Assembly: GCF_022347785.1 (NCBI RefSeq)
Contig: NZ_JAKRGA010000003.1
Span: 1-64,000, forward strand
Origin: Psychrobium sp. MM17-31
GTDB lineage: Bacteria; Pseudomonadota; Gammaproteobacteria; Enterobacterales; Psychrobiaceae
DNA length: 64,000 nt
Direction of reading: 5' to 3'
The notes beneath the pieces were generated by a model, which saw only the letters and a list, made by a program, of their open reading frames with translations, had not been told where the DNA came from and did not search any database. Both the position numbers and the translations under genes were made by a program. Of this stretch, positions 49,563-59,348 are shown piece by piece (the first letter of the stretch is position 1; each line of letters opens with the position of its first letter).

Positions 49563-52448
49563 TTAGAACGAGTATTCTAAACCAGCGTAGTAGTAAGCGC
49601 CGTTAAAGCCGAACGGAGCAGAGCGGCGAGAGTAGGTAAATACACCCGGGCTGCTTACGATTTGATTGCCACTGGCATCAACGATTGTCCCCGTGCGCGA
49701 GTTACCAATGGTATTTTTATCAGGGTAAACATCAAAGATGTTATTACCGCCGATATTCACCGACATATTGTCGTTAATTTGGTATTTCACGCGTAAGTCG
49801 GTAAGGATTTCTGCGCCGTAGGTTTGGCGGCCACCATCTGTTACCGTGTATTCGCCATAGCGATTAAACGCAAGGTTTATTGACCAATCTTCAATGGTAT
49901 ATAAACCAGTAACGCTGATGCGATCTTTAGGCTGCCATTCCTCAATAATAGAGATGTCTTGCTCAGAGAATATGTCGCTAGGATCAACATCACCCAAAGC
50001 ACTGTTCGCTGGTGCAAATACTTTAGCCACCTCGGTATCGGTAAAGTTTGCGGCAAAGGTTAGATTTAAATCACCGTCGGCTACTTCCGTATTCCATGTC
50101 GCGATAATATCTAAACCCTTAGTCTCGGTATCAGCACCATTTAAGAAGAATTGGCCAGCACCAGCGCCTGCGGCAGTTAATGCGCTATCGAGGGTATCGG
50201 ATAAGCCATAACCTAATTTATTACTAATCACGATGCGATCGTCGATATCAATGGTGTAGTAATCAATGGTTAAATTAACATCGTCGGTAACAGCGACAAC
50301 TGCGCCTAGGCTAAAGTTGGTGGACTCTTCTTCTTTAAGCTCTGGAATCCCGATAGATTTGGCGAGGTTACTGTCATTGCGGAACGTACCCACTTGCACG
50401 GCAATTTGATCGCCATCTGGGTTTGCCGGATCGTTAATAAACTGGGTGGAGATATTGTTAAAATAAAGCTGCTGCATAGATGGTGCTCTAAAGCCACTAC
50501 TCATCGCACTACGCAGTGAGAAGTTATCAGTCACTGACCAATTGGCTGCCACTTTGAAGTTGGTACTGTCGCCAAATCCTTCGTAATCATCATAACGCAC
50601 AGCGCCGCTGATAATGAAATCATCAGATAGTTCGGTTTCCATATCTACATAGAAAGAGGTCACATCACGCGTCTCGTCAACTTCTGACACTGGGCCTATA
50701 CCACCAAAGCCTTGGGTACCAGCACTGCGATCTGTCGCATAGAGGCTCTGACCCTCGACGGTATCGTAATCACGATATGAATACTCTTCGCCTGCGGTTA
50801 CAGCGTACCAATCGGTGCGTAACTCTGCGCCAATGGCAAGCTCTAGCGCGTCATAACTTGCGGTGTAATCAAGATTAATAGTGCGTAGCGCTAATTCAAG
50901 GCCGTACGCTGCTGCTTCACGTGGTACGCTTGCACGAATTTCATCGGCGCTCAGATCGGTTGTGTAACGCAATGAATTAGCGTAGGACGAGTTAATGGTA
51001 TCGCTAGTGACATAGTCAATTTTGTTTTGACCATAGGTATAAGAAATGTCGAGGCTTGAATCGTTATCAAACTCTGTGCTGTAGCCAAAATTGTATGAGA
51101 TATCGTTAATATCTGAATTGATTTTTGGCAGGAATCCAGCTGGGATAGTCGCATCGCCGTCTTGTAATGGCGCATTACCCCCATTGTTGGCATTGTGACG
51201 GAAGAATGCGGCCGATTCGTTATCGCGCTTCGAATAGGTGATAAAACCGTATAGTTCACCAGCACCTAATTCATAGGCTGTGTTTACGGTCAGGGCGAAT
51301 TGACGAGAATCTGCGTCACCAATGCGGAAGGTTTCACGTGTTGCTGTTGCTTCGCGTGGATCGCCAGCTACCTTAACGCCATTAGCACCGTCAGTACAAC
51401 CTGAGAATTGACAAGAGCCGTGGAGGCCTGCGCGGTTAGTAGTGCCACGATCGCGAATATTAAGGGTGGTATTTAAATAGCCGCTGTCACCAAGCGCAAA
51501 GCCTTTAGCAACATCGAGATTGGTGCTCTCACCGTCACCTTCGCTATATTGGCCGTATTGTAAGCCAACTTTGCCGCCGTCTTCTTCATCATTGAGCACG
51601 ATATTGATAACACCGGCGATGGCGTCAGAGCCGTATTGGGCTGCCGCGCCATCGCGCAGCACCTCTATGCGTTTAATAGCAGCAGCTGGAATTGCATTCA
51701 TGTCGGTACCAGCCGTACCACGACCAACAGACGTATTAATGTGAATAAGACTTGCTTGATGGCGACGCTTACCGTTAATTAACACCAAGGTTTGATCAGG
51801 TCCTAAGCCACGTAGTGTTGCTGGACGTAGTGCATCCGTCCCGTCGCTAATGGCTGAGGTTGAGAAATTAAACGACGGTGCGATGGCCTGTAGCATACGT
51901 CCGACTTCAATTTGCCCAGTGTTTTGCAGTGCTTCTTTCGACAGAATATCTACTGGCACAGGTAAGTCATCCGCCGAGCGACCGGCGACACGGCTACCAA
52001 CGACGGTAATAGCTTCGGGTTTCTTTTCGGCTTTGGGCTGCTCATCCGCAGCTTGAACGGTGGTGTTGGTGGCTAGCAGGGCGGGGATCATCGCCGCAAG
52101 TGTAGTCTTCTTCATTGCTGTTGTCTTCCTATCATCATTATCTATTTTAATGCTGATTTGATTAGCGTCGTTAACAACAGCGACGAGTCCAGAGCCATTG
52201 AGTAGGGCCTTAATGCCAGAATTGACACTGTAATAACCCTTTAAGCCGTCAACGTCGTGTTTGCTCACGACGTCAAATGAAAAGACAATGGTTTTGTCGG
52301 CGGTTTTCCCAAAAGCGATTAACGCCTTGTCGGCGCGCTGTTTGCTAATATCGAATCTAATCAATTCATCAGCTGCAAATACGTTTGATCCAAGTAAGCT
52401 ACCTGAAACAAGTAGCCAAACTGACAATATCGTTTTGCGTGATTTCAA
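49563..52448 (-). CDS. TonB-dependent receptor with N-terminal STN signalling domain
   Basis: This is an outer-membrane TonB-dependent transporter. From the TTG at 52448 the product starts MKSRKTILSVWLLVSGSLLG, a good signal peptide ending NVFA. Next come an STN signalling domain (FDISKQRADKALIAFGKTAD to VVNDANQISIKID), a second signal-like segment (MKKTTLAAMIPALLATN, ATG 52115), a plug domain (EAITVVGSRVAGR to GAAAQYGSDAIAGVINIVL) and a 22-strand-type barrel ending in Tyr-Ser-Phe. The first ATG in the frame is the one at 52115, which has its own AGGAAG; translation from it gives a normal 850-residue receptor without STN. The frame is open to a TTG at 52568. It follows fecR-like and sigma-factor genes, so it probably senses its substrate and induces itself. 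The substrate is unknown. Confidence 0.85.
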   Translation of the reverse strand: MKSRKTILSVWLLVSGSLLGSNVFAADELIRFDISKQRADKALIAFGKTADKTIVFSFDVVSKHDVDGLKGYYSVNSGIKALLNGSGLVAVVNDANQISIKIDNDDRKTTAMKKTTLAAMIPALLATNTTVQAADEQPKAEKKPEAITVVGSRVAGRSADDLPVPVDILSKEALQNTGQIEVGRMLQAIAPSFNFSTSAISDGTDALRPATLRGLGPDQTLVLINGKRRHQASLIHINTSVGRGTAGTDMNAIPAAAIKRIEVLRDGAAAQYGSDAIAGVINIVLNDEEDGGKVGLQYGQYSEGDGESTNLDVAKGFALGDSGYLNTTLNIRDRGTTNRAGLHGSCQFSGCTDGANGVKVAGDPREATATRETFRIGDADSRQFALTVNTAYELGAGELYGFITYSKRDNESAAFFRHNANNGGNAPLQDGDATIPAGFLPKINSDINDISYNFGYSTEFDNDSSLDISYTYGQNKIDYVTSDTINSSYANSLRYTTDLSADEIRASVPREAAAYGLELALRTINLDYTASYDALELAIGAELRTDWYAVTAGEEYSYRDYDTVEGQSLYATDRSAGTQGFGGIGPVSEVDETRDVTSFYVDMETELSDDFIISGAVRYDDYEGFGDSTNFKVAANWSVTDNFSLRSAMSSGFRAPSMQQLYFNNISTQFINDPANPDGDQIAVQVGTFRNDSNLAKSIGIPELKEEESTNFSLGAVVAVTDDVNLTIDYYTIDIDDRIVISNKLGYGLSDTLDSALTAAGAGAGQFFLNGADTETKGLDIIATWNTEVADGDLNLTFAANFTDTEVAKVFAPANSALGDVDPSDIFSEQDISIIEEWQPKDRISVTGLYTIEDWSINLAFNRYGEYTVTDGGRQTYGAEILTDLRVKYQINDNMSVNIGGNNIFDVYPDKNTIGNSRTGTIVDASGNQIVSSPGVFTYSRRSAPFGFNGAYYYAGLEYSF
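52125..52130 (-). promoter_or_regulatory. Internal Shine-Dalgarno inside the receptor frame
   Basis: On the minus strand AGGAAG lies 9 bases before the ATG at 52115, which begins MKKTTLAAM. It is a good ribosome site inside the long STN-containing frame and is the basis for proposing a second, shorter receptor product. Confidence 0.55.
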
Positions 52449-52631
52449 GCGTCGAGCTTTATGTTTAGCCCGTTGCTTAGTTAGTAAACAGATCAGGATG
52501 AGAAATCCTCTACTACAAATGGAATTAAATTTTATTTTGGCGTATAAAGGCTGACAATGCCAGCGCAAAGCTTAGAATAATTAGTCGAAAACTGTAATAA
52601 AATAATATGGTTACGCTATGACAGCCTTAAA

Positions 52632-53687
52632 TTAAGGCTGTGCAGCGGATAATTGAACGGTATGTGGTGTGGAGTAGGTCGCTTGAATGTTGAAATTGCT
52701 GTGAAGTGAATCAACTAAGCCATCGATATCACCAGCCTTAAAAAAGCCTGCAATCTTAATGTCGGCAATTGCTGGATCGACAATTTCAAATTCGGTTGCC
52801 GTGTAGCGGCTAACTTCATCGAGTGCTTGGGTGAGTGATTCACCTTCAAAAATAATCATGCCTTGTTGCCAAGCGAGATCTTTTTGAATGGCTTCGTCTG
52901 GAAGTTGTAGAATTGGTGCTCGCAGATTAGGCGCTATTTTCGCTTTTTGACCAGAAGATACTATGGTGGCATTACCTGTCGTACCAACACTAGTGGACAT
53001 TGCATGAGTTAAATCATCGAGGGAGTTATCACCCTGTGCGACGAGTACACGACCTTCTGTGACCACCAGTTCCATGGTAGTTTCGGAATTCTTTTGCACG
53101 TTAAAAATGGTGCCAAGTGCTGTAAAGGTACTTTCGCCGACTTGAACTGTGAATGGTCTAGCAGGATCTTTGGCAACGTCGAAATTGGCTTCGCCGCTAT
53201 CTAACACTAATTTGCGGTGTTGTGGTGTGAACTCAATGGTTAAGGCGCTCGCCGTATTGAGCACGACAGTACTACCATCAGATAAGGTGAAGGTATTAAA
53301 CTCACCAACTTGAGTCGCATAGCTCTCAGATTGATAACCCGCTATGCCCATAGCAGCTGGTAGCCAAGATTGTTGAGTTAACATTAACGTTCCAGCGACG
53401 AGCACTGCACCCATTGATGCGGCAATCGACCAACGTCTCTTTCGCACTGGTTGCTGGGCTGGAATACTGTCTAGTGGGAACAGGGCGCTTAATTCATTTA
53501 GCACACTCAGGTTGTCCCAAAACGCTGCCATTTTTAATAATTGGCGGTGGTTCTCTTCATGTGCGTTTATCCAAACGGAGAGTTCTCGCATTTCCTCTTC
53601 AGATAATCCGCGATCGAGTTTGCTTATCCAAAGGCTAGCTTGGGCCTGGATATCGTCCTTTTTTACAAACTGACTAATGTTACTCAT
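52632..53687 (-). CDS. FecR family anti-sigma regulator
   Basis: This 351-residue inner-membrane protein matches FecR regulators. An N-terminal cytoplasmic anti-sigma part contains ASLWISKLDRGLSEEEMRELSVWI and HEENHRQLLKMAAFWD, and one transmembrane segment follows (about 88-108, SIAASMGAVLVAGTLML). The periplasmic FecR domain begins at about 128, with FTLSDGSTVVLNTASALTIEF and RPFTVQVGESTFTALGTIFNV. The C-terminal part (ALDEVSRYTATEFEIVD) is STN-like and would contact the receptor's STN domain. Its ATG overlaps the sigma-factor stop (ATGA). Confidence 0.92.
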   Translation of the reverse strand: MSNISQFVKKDDIQAQASLWISKLDRGLSEEEMRELSVWINAHEENHRQLLKMAAFWDNLSVLNELSALFPLDSIPAQQPVRKRRWSIAASMGAVLVAGTLMLTQQSWLPAAMGIAGYQSESYATQVGEFNTFTLSDGSTVVLNTASALTIEFTPQHRKLVLDSGEANFDVAKDPARPFTVQVGESTFTALGTIFNVQKNSETTMELVVTEGRVLVAQGDNSLDDLTHAMSTSVGTTGNATIVSSGQKAKIAPNLRAPILQLPDEAIQKDLAWQQGMIIFEGESLTQALDEVSRYTATEFEIVDPAIADIKIAGFFKAGDIDGLVDSLHSNFNIQATYSTPHTVQLSAAQP

Positions 53688-54238
53688 CGGCTTTTAAACT
53701 CTTTTACCGTTTGTTGGGTGTCGCGTGTTGGAGACTGCTCTATGGATTCCATGTATTGTACACTTAATAGCAGTCCTTTAGCGACGTGTTTTTCGACAGT
53801 GCTTTCACTAATTTGTAAGTAATTGGCGATCTCTTTTTGGGTGAGTCCATATACTTTTTTTAGGATAAAACATTTTCGGACGGGGCCTGATAATTGCTGA
53901 GCCGCTTTTACAAAATGAAGAAAACGCTCTTTGCTCTCAAAATTGTCCTCAAAGTTATCTGTTAATAATGAGACAGGCGATTGCGATAAATCCTCTATCG
54001 ATTGATTGAGTTTTTCGGCGGATTTGGCTTTGTGATTTAAGGCAAGGTTTTTTGCTGTGGTGAGCATGTAGCTGCGGGCGTATTTTATTTCCTGTTTTAG
54101 CTCTGCTTCATAGCCACGCACAAAAGTATCTTGGACAATATCGTCAACATCTTCTGGTTTGACAATATTGCTTATAACGCGGCGTATTTGACCAGTATAT
54201 TTAACAAAGCTGCTGAAAATATTAGATTTATTGTCCAC
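53684..54238 (-). CDS. ECF RNA polymerase sigma factor, FecI-like
   Basis: This 184-residue sigma-70 family factor has region 2 (VKPEDVDDIVQDTFVRGYEAE and ARSYMLTTAKNLALNHKAK) and region 4 (LTQKEIANYLQISESTVEKHVAKGL), with no region 3, as in ECF factors. It is co-directional and overlapping with the FecR-like gene and then the TonB receptor, so it is the output of a cell-surface signalling cascade. It would be released by FecR and transcribe the receptor gene. Confidence 0.93.
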   Translation of the reverse strand: MDNKSNIFSSFVKYTGQIRRVISNIVKPEDVDDIVQDTFVRGYEAELKQEIKYARSYMLTTAKNLALNHKAKSAEKLNQSIEDLSQSPVSLLTDNFEDNFESKERFLHFVKAAQQLSGPVRKCFILKKVYGLTQKEIANYLQISESTVEKHVAKGLLLSVQYMESIEQSPTRDTQQTVKEFKSR

Positions 54239-54320
54239 AGAAGCAAGTCCCTTTGATTAGTTAGACCAATATAGGCGGTTGGAGATTATCTTGCAACTTT
54301 GTTTTTCTAATTAACAGGCA

Positions 54321-55946
54321 CTAGTTATTGGCGGTAAAGCCGATTCTAAAGCCACCCCAATGTTTTCCTTTGACAAAAATCGGTGCCGAGACATCGTGCA
54401 TAATCTCGCCTGTGTCGCGCTTGTAAGTTTGTAGCAAGAACTTTTCTGTATGGGCGCCACAGCGAATGCCTGTAGGGTCATTGAATAGTCGTTTTGTTCG
54501 ATTATTGACGACGTCTTTATCATAATTTCCAGTAAGTGGCTTAGAGAACTTGGCGTTATGAGTGGGGAAGTAGCCATTGTTATCGACGGCACCAGCGTAA
54601 ATCATGTCCTTAAACGTATCGAGCAATGGCTCTTGAATAGCGGGAAGATGCTGGTCGGTAAAACTATCGAAAGCTGTAGTGTATTTTGGCGGATTAGTAT
54701 TGGCGATCTCTTGATAATTTCGATCGAACAAGTCTTGGCGTGATATCTGGTTATTGTCGATTGCTGTGTCAAACATGGTGCCAATAGCCTGGGCTGCAGA
54801 CTGCGCTTGTTGACACATGGTCTCAATCGTAGTTCCTGTTTTAAATGCTGATAGTTGGATAAAGATCGATTCCGTTGACTTCGATAGCTCGGTGGCATCG
54901 TGTGAAACATCAGAGGTTTCCTTGCCTTTATGGCTGAGAAATTCACTGATTTTTAGTATCGAGCTCGATAATTCTTCCGTGGTGGCATCTTGTTCTTTAA
55001 GCGCGGAGCTTATTTGGCCAATGGAGTGAGACGAGCCTTCCATCAACTGGCTGATGCGCTCCATTGATTCTGACAGTGAATGACTTACTTCCACCACTTG
55101 CGATGTTTGATTCGATACCTCATCCATAACTTGGGTAGTTGATTCGGTTTGATGGGTCATATCCTTAAGCATTTGGCCGATTTTGTCTGTGGCATCAGCA
55201 GTTTTTGAGGCAAGGGCACGTACTTCATCTGCAACGACGGCGAAACCGCGTCCTTGTTCACCTGCTCGCGCGGCTTCAATAGCAGCGTTTAAAGCGAGCA
55301 GGTTCGTTTGTTCAGCAATTGAATCGATAACATCGGTAATACTTTGAATTTCGGAAGCGCGTTCCACAAGCTTGTGGATCTGCGTCGTCGCATTGGCTAC
55401 GCCGCTATGAAGAGTCGTAATACTATCGATATTACTTTGTAATTGGGCTTTGTTGGTTTCACTGGCCTGTTGAGCATCTATCGCCGATTGTGCCGTTATA
55501 GTGGCGTTGTGATTAATTTCTTTGGTGCTGGCGGCTAGTTCTTCAGTTGCAGCAGCAACACGGCTTGCTTCATCGCCTGTGTTTTCGATATCGGCGGCGA
55601 GTTGCTCAACGAAGAAGGCGACTTGCGCTGAATTTATTGCCAGTTCACTTGCGCGGTTACCAATTTCCTGCCCGACATTGGTCATTTGTAGATCTTTGGC
55701 TTCCATTAAATCATGCGCATTGTCACTCTGATCTAATTGGTGTTTGGCGGCTAATTGAGATAATTCTTGAAGATAGGGCCTTTGAATATTAAAGAACAGC
55801 AATGCGAGGTTTAAACCAACGGTGAGTATTGCACCAATGGTAATGGTTAACGATAAAGATAAATTCTGGGAAAGGATAGCTATTGCGATGCTCGCCAGAA
55901 AGTTGAGAGCAGCAAAAGAGACGAATGTAACTGGGCGAATTTTCAT
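54321..55946 (-). CDS. Methyl-accepting chemotaxis protein with C-terminal Cache-like sensor
   Basis: This 541-residue receptor has two closely spaced transmembrane segments (about 8-25 and 32-51) with almost no periplasmic loop, and no obvious HAMP. A methyl-accepting signalling domain (about 90-350) contains [20 protein letters not shown] and [19 protein letters not shown]. After it comes a 150-residue C-terminal region with [19 protein letters not shown] and [10 protein letters not shown], resembling Cache-type ligand domains, which would lie in the cytoplasm. I start at ATG 55946 because GAGG lies 7 bases before it; an ATG four codons earlier has worse spacing. It sits upstream of the sigma/FecR/TonB operon, but 82 bases and no overlap separate them. 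Confidence 0.85.
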   Translation of the reverse strand: MKIRPVTFVSFAALNFLASIAIAILSQNLSLSLTITIGAILTVGLNLALLFFNIQRPYLQELSQLAAKHQLDQSDNAHDLMEAKDLQMTNVGQEIGNRASELAINSAQVAFFVEQLAADIENTGDEASRVAAATEELAASTKEINHNATITAQSAIDAQQASETNKAQLQSNIDSITTLHSGVANATTQIHKLVERASEIQSITDVIDSIAEQTNLLALNAAIEAARAGEQGRGFAVVADEVRALASKTADATDKIGQMLKDMTHQTESTTQVMDEVSNQTSQVVEVSHSLSESMERISQLMEGSSHSIGQISSALKEQDATTEELSSSILKISEFLSHKGKETSDVSHDATELSKSTESIFIQLSAFKTGTTIETMCQQAQSAAQAIGTMFDTAIDNNQISRQDLFDRNYQEIANTNPPKYTTAFDSFTDQHLPAIQEPLLDTFKDMIYAGAVDNNGYFPTHNAKFSKPLTGNYDKDVVNNRTKRLFNDPTGIRCGAHTEKFLLQTYKRDTGEIMHDVSAPIFVKGKHWGGFRIGFTANN

Positions 55947-56040
55947 GATAAACCTCATCCTTGTCGCAAATCACAAGGGTTATTACTACATTAGTAGTTA
56001 ACCTAGGTGCTTTAATAATAAAAAACTATTAGACCAAAGC

Positions 56041-56196
56041 ATGTATTCAAACAGGCCTATTTTTCAAGTTATTGCTGATAGCCTTTGCAGTCAATGCTTT
56101 TGTTATGATATTCAAACGGGAGTTGTTGATTTAGATCAATCGGTTGAAAAGATAAATGTCTTGCGAATTTTAGAGAGCGTTAAACACGCCTTCTAA
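56041..56196 (+). CDS. Candidate small protein of 51 residues
   Basis: An open frame from ATG 56041 to TAA 56196 lies in the gap between two minus-strand genes. It encodes MYSNRPIFQV..., with three cysteines at 16, 19 and 21 (LCSQCFCYD), and ends ILESVKHAF. The hairpin at 56187-56221 starts inside its last codons and is followed by TTTT, as for a short transcript. No good Shine-Dalgarno is seen before the ATG. It may be a real cysteine-rich small protein or chance. Confidence 0.35.
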   Translation: MYSNRPIFQVIADSLCSQCFCYDIQTGVVDLDQSVEKINVLRILESVKHAF

Positions 56197-56226
56197 TCAC
56201 CACAGGTAATTTAAGAAGGCGGCTTT
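56187..56226 (+). terminator. Hairpin with short T run after the 51-codon frame
   Basis: CGCCTTCT (56187-56194) pairs with AGAAGGCG (56214-56221) across a 19-base loop; GCTTTT follows on the plus strand. It could also serve cmoB on the other strand, although the U tract is poor there. The large loop makes it a moderate terminator at best. Confidence 0.45.
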
Positions 56227-56251
56227 TAAGTTTTTGCTAAGAATAAGGCGT

Positions 56252-57238
56252 TTAAGTAATTGGAGCTTCAGTGGTATTAGCAATAATCACCGCACGTTTA
56301 GGGGCAGGGTGACCTTCGATAGTTTTGCTGTGCTCATTTGGATCTAAAAAGTCTTCCAATGACTCAAAGTCCATCCACTCGGTGCGGCGTTGTTCTTCCA
56401 GTGTGGTGTCACAAACATCGACGCAGCGTACGTTTTCAAAACCGAGCTTTTCTAGCCACAGGATCAGAGCATCAACGCTCGGCAAGAACCACACATTATT
56501 CATTTTGCCATAGCGCCCTGGTGGCACTAGCACTTGGTTTTCGTCGCCGTCGATCACTAATGTTTCTAATACCAATTCACCACCCGGACGCAGTTGGTCT
56601 TTTAACTGCTGCAAATGATCGATTGGCGATTTTCGGTGATATAACACCCCCATCGAAAATACCGTATCAAAGGCGCGTAGCTTAGGTAGCTCTTGAATGC
56701 CGAGTGGCAACAAATGAGCGCGTTGGTCGCCATTGGCTAGGTGACGGATAATCTCGAATTGGAACAAGAATAGGGTAGAAGGATCAATACCGACGACAAA
56801 ATCAGCCTCATCGCCTAACATGCGCCACATGTGATAGCCGCTGCCACAGCCGACATCTAATACAGTGCGGTACTTCAGTGGTGAGATATGTTCGCGCAGG
56901 CGCTCCCATTTCCAATCGCTACGCCATTCGGTGTCGATGTGAATATCGTGGACGAAGAATGGCCCTTTGCGCCATGGGGTAAACATCTTAAGCAATGATT
57001 CGAGTTTCTTTAATTCGCCCGCTGGCACATCTTCACTAGTCGCAATGCGCACTGCATTTTTAAAATCGATATTATCAGCGTGAATATGCGGCAACTTTTC
57101 CATGCACTTTTGCCATTTGGGAAATTGACCGTGCTGATGTTCTCGCTGCCATGTGCCTAATTGTGCTGGCAGTGTTTCTAACCAATGACTTAATTGGTTT
57201 TTGGCAATAATTTGATAAAAGTTACTAAAGTCAATCAT
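56252..57238 (-). CDS. cmoB: tRNA U34 carboxymethyltransferase CmoB
   Basis: CmoB transfers a carboxymethyl group from carboxy-S-adenosylmethionine to 5-hydroxyuridine 34, giving cmo5U in tRNA. It has 328 residues. The N-terminal part has [18 protein letters not shown], and the Rossmann core has [19 protein letters not shown] and [35 protein letters not shown] and [13 protein letters not shown] are family blocks. It lies 55 bases downstream of cmoA on the same strand. Confidence 0.97.
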   Translation of the reverse strand: MIDFSNFYQIIAKNQLSHWLETLPAQLGTWQREHQHGQFPKWQKCMEKLPHIHADNIDFKNAVRIATSEDVPAGELKKLESLLKMFTPWRKGPFFVHDIHIDTEWRSDWKWERLREHISPLKYRTVLDVGCGSGYHMWRMLGDEADFVVGIDPSTLFLFQFEIIRHLANGDQRAHLLPLGIQELPKLRAFDTVFSMGVLYHRKSPIDHLQQLKDQLRPGGELVLETLVIDGDENQVLVPPGRYGKMNNVWFLPSVDALILWLEKLGFENVRCVDVCDTTLEEQRRTEWMDFESLEDFLDPNEHSKTIEGHPAPKRAVIIANTTEAPIT

Positions 57239-57293
57239 TAGAGATTGTCCCTTATTTAAATGTGTCTATATAACTAATTTGAACGTTTAGTTG

Positions 57294-58034
<741 letters not shown>

Positions 58035-58279
58035 TCACTCAAAATTAAGTGCGCGCATTTTACAGCAGGTAGGTGGGCGTGTCTTGTGAAAGTTGATTGT
58101 TAGCTAAAATGTCTTTTCTGCGTGTGATCTTCAAAGGTAGAAGCTGTGCTTGCTTTATGAGGTAGTCAGTGACATATTCCCGTTGACGTCGATAAGACTT
58201 ATCGCAATAGACGGAACGGTTTGTTATTAAAAGAATTAAGGCGAGAGTTTAGGTAAAAGGTTAGTGTGAGGTTATAACA

Positions 58280-58735
58280 ATGATTAAAGAGCTAAAATTG
58301 CGTAATTTACTTGTCGTATTGGTTTTCTTTTCAATATCATCATTTGCTGATGATGTTCGAAAGCTAGAAGCTAAAAATCCGCAATGTCAGAAGGAGTTGG
58401 AAGAATTTGTGGATGATTATACGAAATATCGAGGTCAGCTCCATTTTGACTTCGAAATGTCGAGGTTAAAGCAGTTTTTGCAAATTAGACAACTTGCATT
58501 TAGTGAAAGTGCTTTTGAAACACAGAAGCAAATTGATAGATACATTCTCAAAGCTTTGACCTATCTTTTAAATGCAAACGCAAATGTAAAGAGGGGACTT
58601 CATACTGTGGAAGTACGAGAATTTAAAGATCTATTTGAGCGTGTGCCGTTACAGATTGACCCCAGTCAAAATGATATACTTCTGGCGCGATTGGAATCAC
58701 GTTTGAAAGATTCTGAACGCTTAAATGACGATTAA
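58280..58735 (+). CDS. Exported hypothetical protein
   Basis: I recognise no family. The 151-residue product begins with a signal peptide (MIKELKLRNLLVVLVFFSIS, cleavage about SFA/DD at residue 23). A charged, helical mature part of about 128 residues follows, with a single cysteine (Cys36 in NPQCQKELEE). GAGG lies 9 bases before the ATG. It lies between cmoA, divergent, and an acetyltransferase gene 20 bases downstream, with which it may be co-transcribed. Periplasmic location likely; function unknown. Confidence 0.7.
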   Translation: MIKELKLRNLLVVLVFFSISSFADDVRKLEAKNPQCQKELEEFVDDYTKYRGQLHFDFEMSRLKQFLQIRQLAFSESAFETQKQIDRYILKALTYLLNANANVKRGLHTVEVREFKDLFERVPLQIDPSQNDILLARLESRLKDSERLNDD

Positions 58736-58755
58736 CAATAGCAAATCAGTCAAAA

Positions 58756-59214
58756 ATGAATTCGCCAATAATTATCACCAAAACCCTTCCATCAGATTTT
58801 CTAGCCATTGCTGCACTCGATCGTGTGGCGTGGCTTAACAATGCCCACGGTGAGTTTATCCCCGATGGTGAGCACTCATGGCGCATTTGGTGCGAGCACG
58901 CGGTTATGTATAGCGCCAAGTGCGATGAAGAAGTCGTTGGCGCTATTCTCGCATTTGCTTGTGAAGATGGCCGCTATTGCTTGCACAAGGTGATGGTAGA
59001 TGATTCGCAGCGCGGTAAGGGCATTGGTGGTATGTTATTTAAGGCATTATTCGATGAACTTGATGAAAAACGCGTAGAATGTTTCTTAACGGTCGATCCC
59101 AACAATAATCATGCGATTGCGCTTTATGAGTCGTGGGGTTTTGACGAACGTGAGCTGGTGGAGGGCTTTTACCGCGCTCATGAACATCGCTATGTGATGA
59201 CTCGCAAGCCCTGA
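58756..59214 (+). CDS. GNAT family N-acetyltransferase
   Basis: This 152-residue GNAT enzyme has the acetyl-CoA motif VMVDDSQRGKGIGGMLFKAL (about 81-100) and the following DPNNNHAIALYESWGFDERELVEGFY strand-helix, as in many RimI-like proteins. The substrate cannot be deduced. It starts 20 bases after the exported hypothetical gene and ends 134 bases before aspS. Confidence 0.85.
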   Translation: MNSPIIITKTLPSDFLAIAALDRVAWLNNAHGEFIPDGEHSWRIWCEHAVMYSAKCDEEVVGAILAFACEDGRYCLHKVMVDDSQRGKGIGGMLFKALFDELDEKRVECFLTVDPNNNHAIALYESWGFDERELVEGFYRAHEHRYVMTRKP

Positions 59215-59270
59215 TTATTGTCGTAAATTCATCCAGTTTAAGATCTTGATCTAACGCTTGATTTTAGCGC

Positions 59271-59299
59271 TTACCTAATTGCTATTTTTTCTTTATACT
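59271..59299 (+). promoter_or_regulatory. Candidate sigma-70 promoter of aspS
   Basis: TTACCT (59271-59276), a 17-base spacer and TATACT (59294-59299) form a promoter-like pair 50 bases before the aspS ATG. The -10 matches five of six consensus bases; the -35 matches three. Confidence 0.4.
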
Positions 59300-59348
59300 A
59301 TGCGCCATTATGTAAGCGCCCCAAGGGCAGAAGTTAGGAAATTAGACA

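Noticed and set aside
52116-52568. Frameshifted or broken STN gene upstream of the receptor
   Set aside because: The frame through the STN domain into the receptor is uninterrupted and the domain looks intact; only the start codon is unclear.
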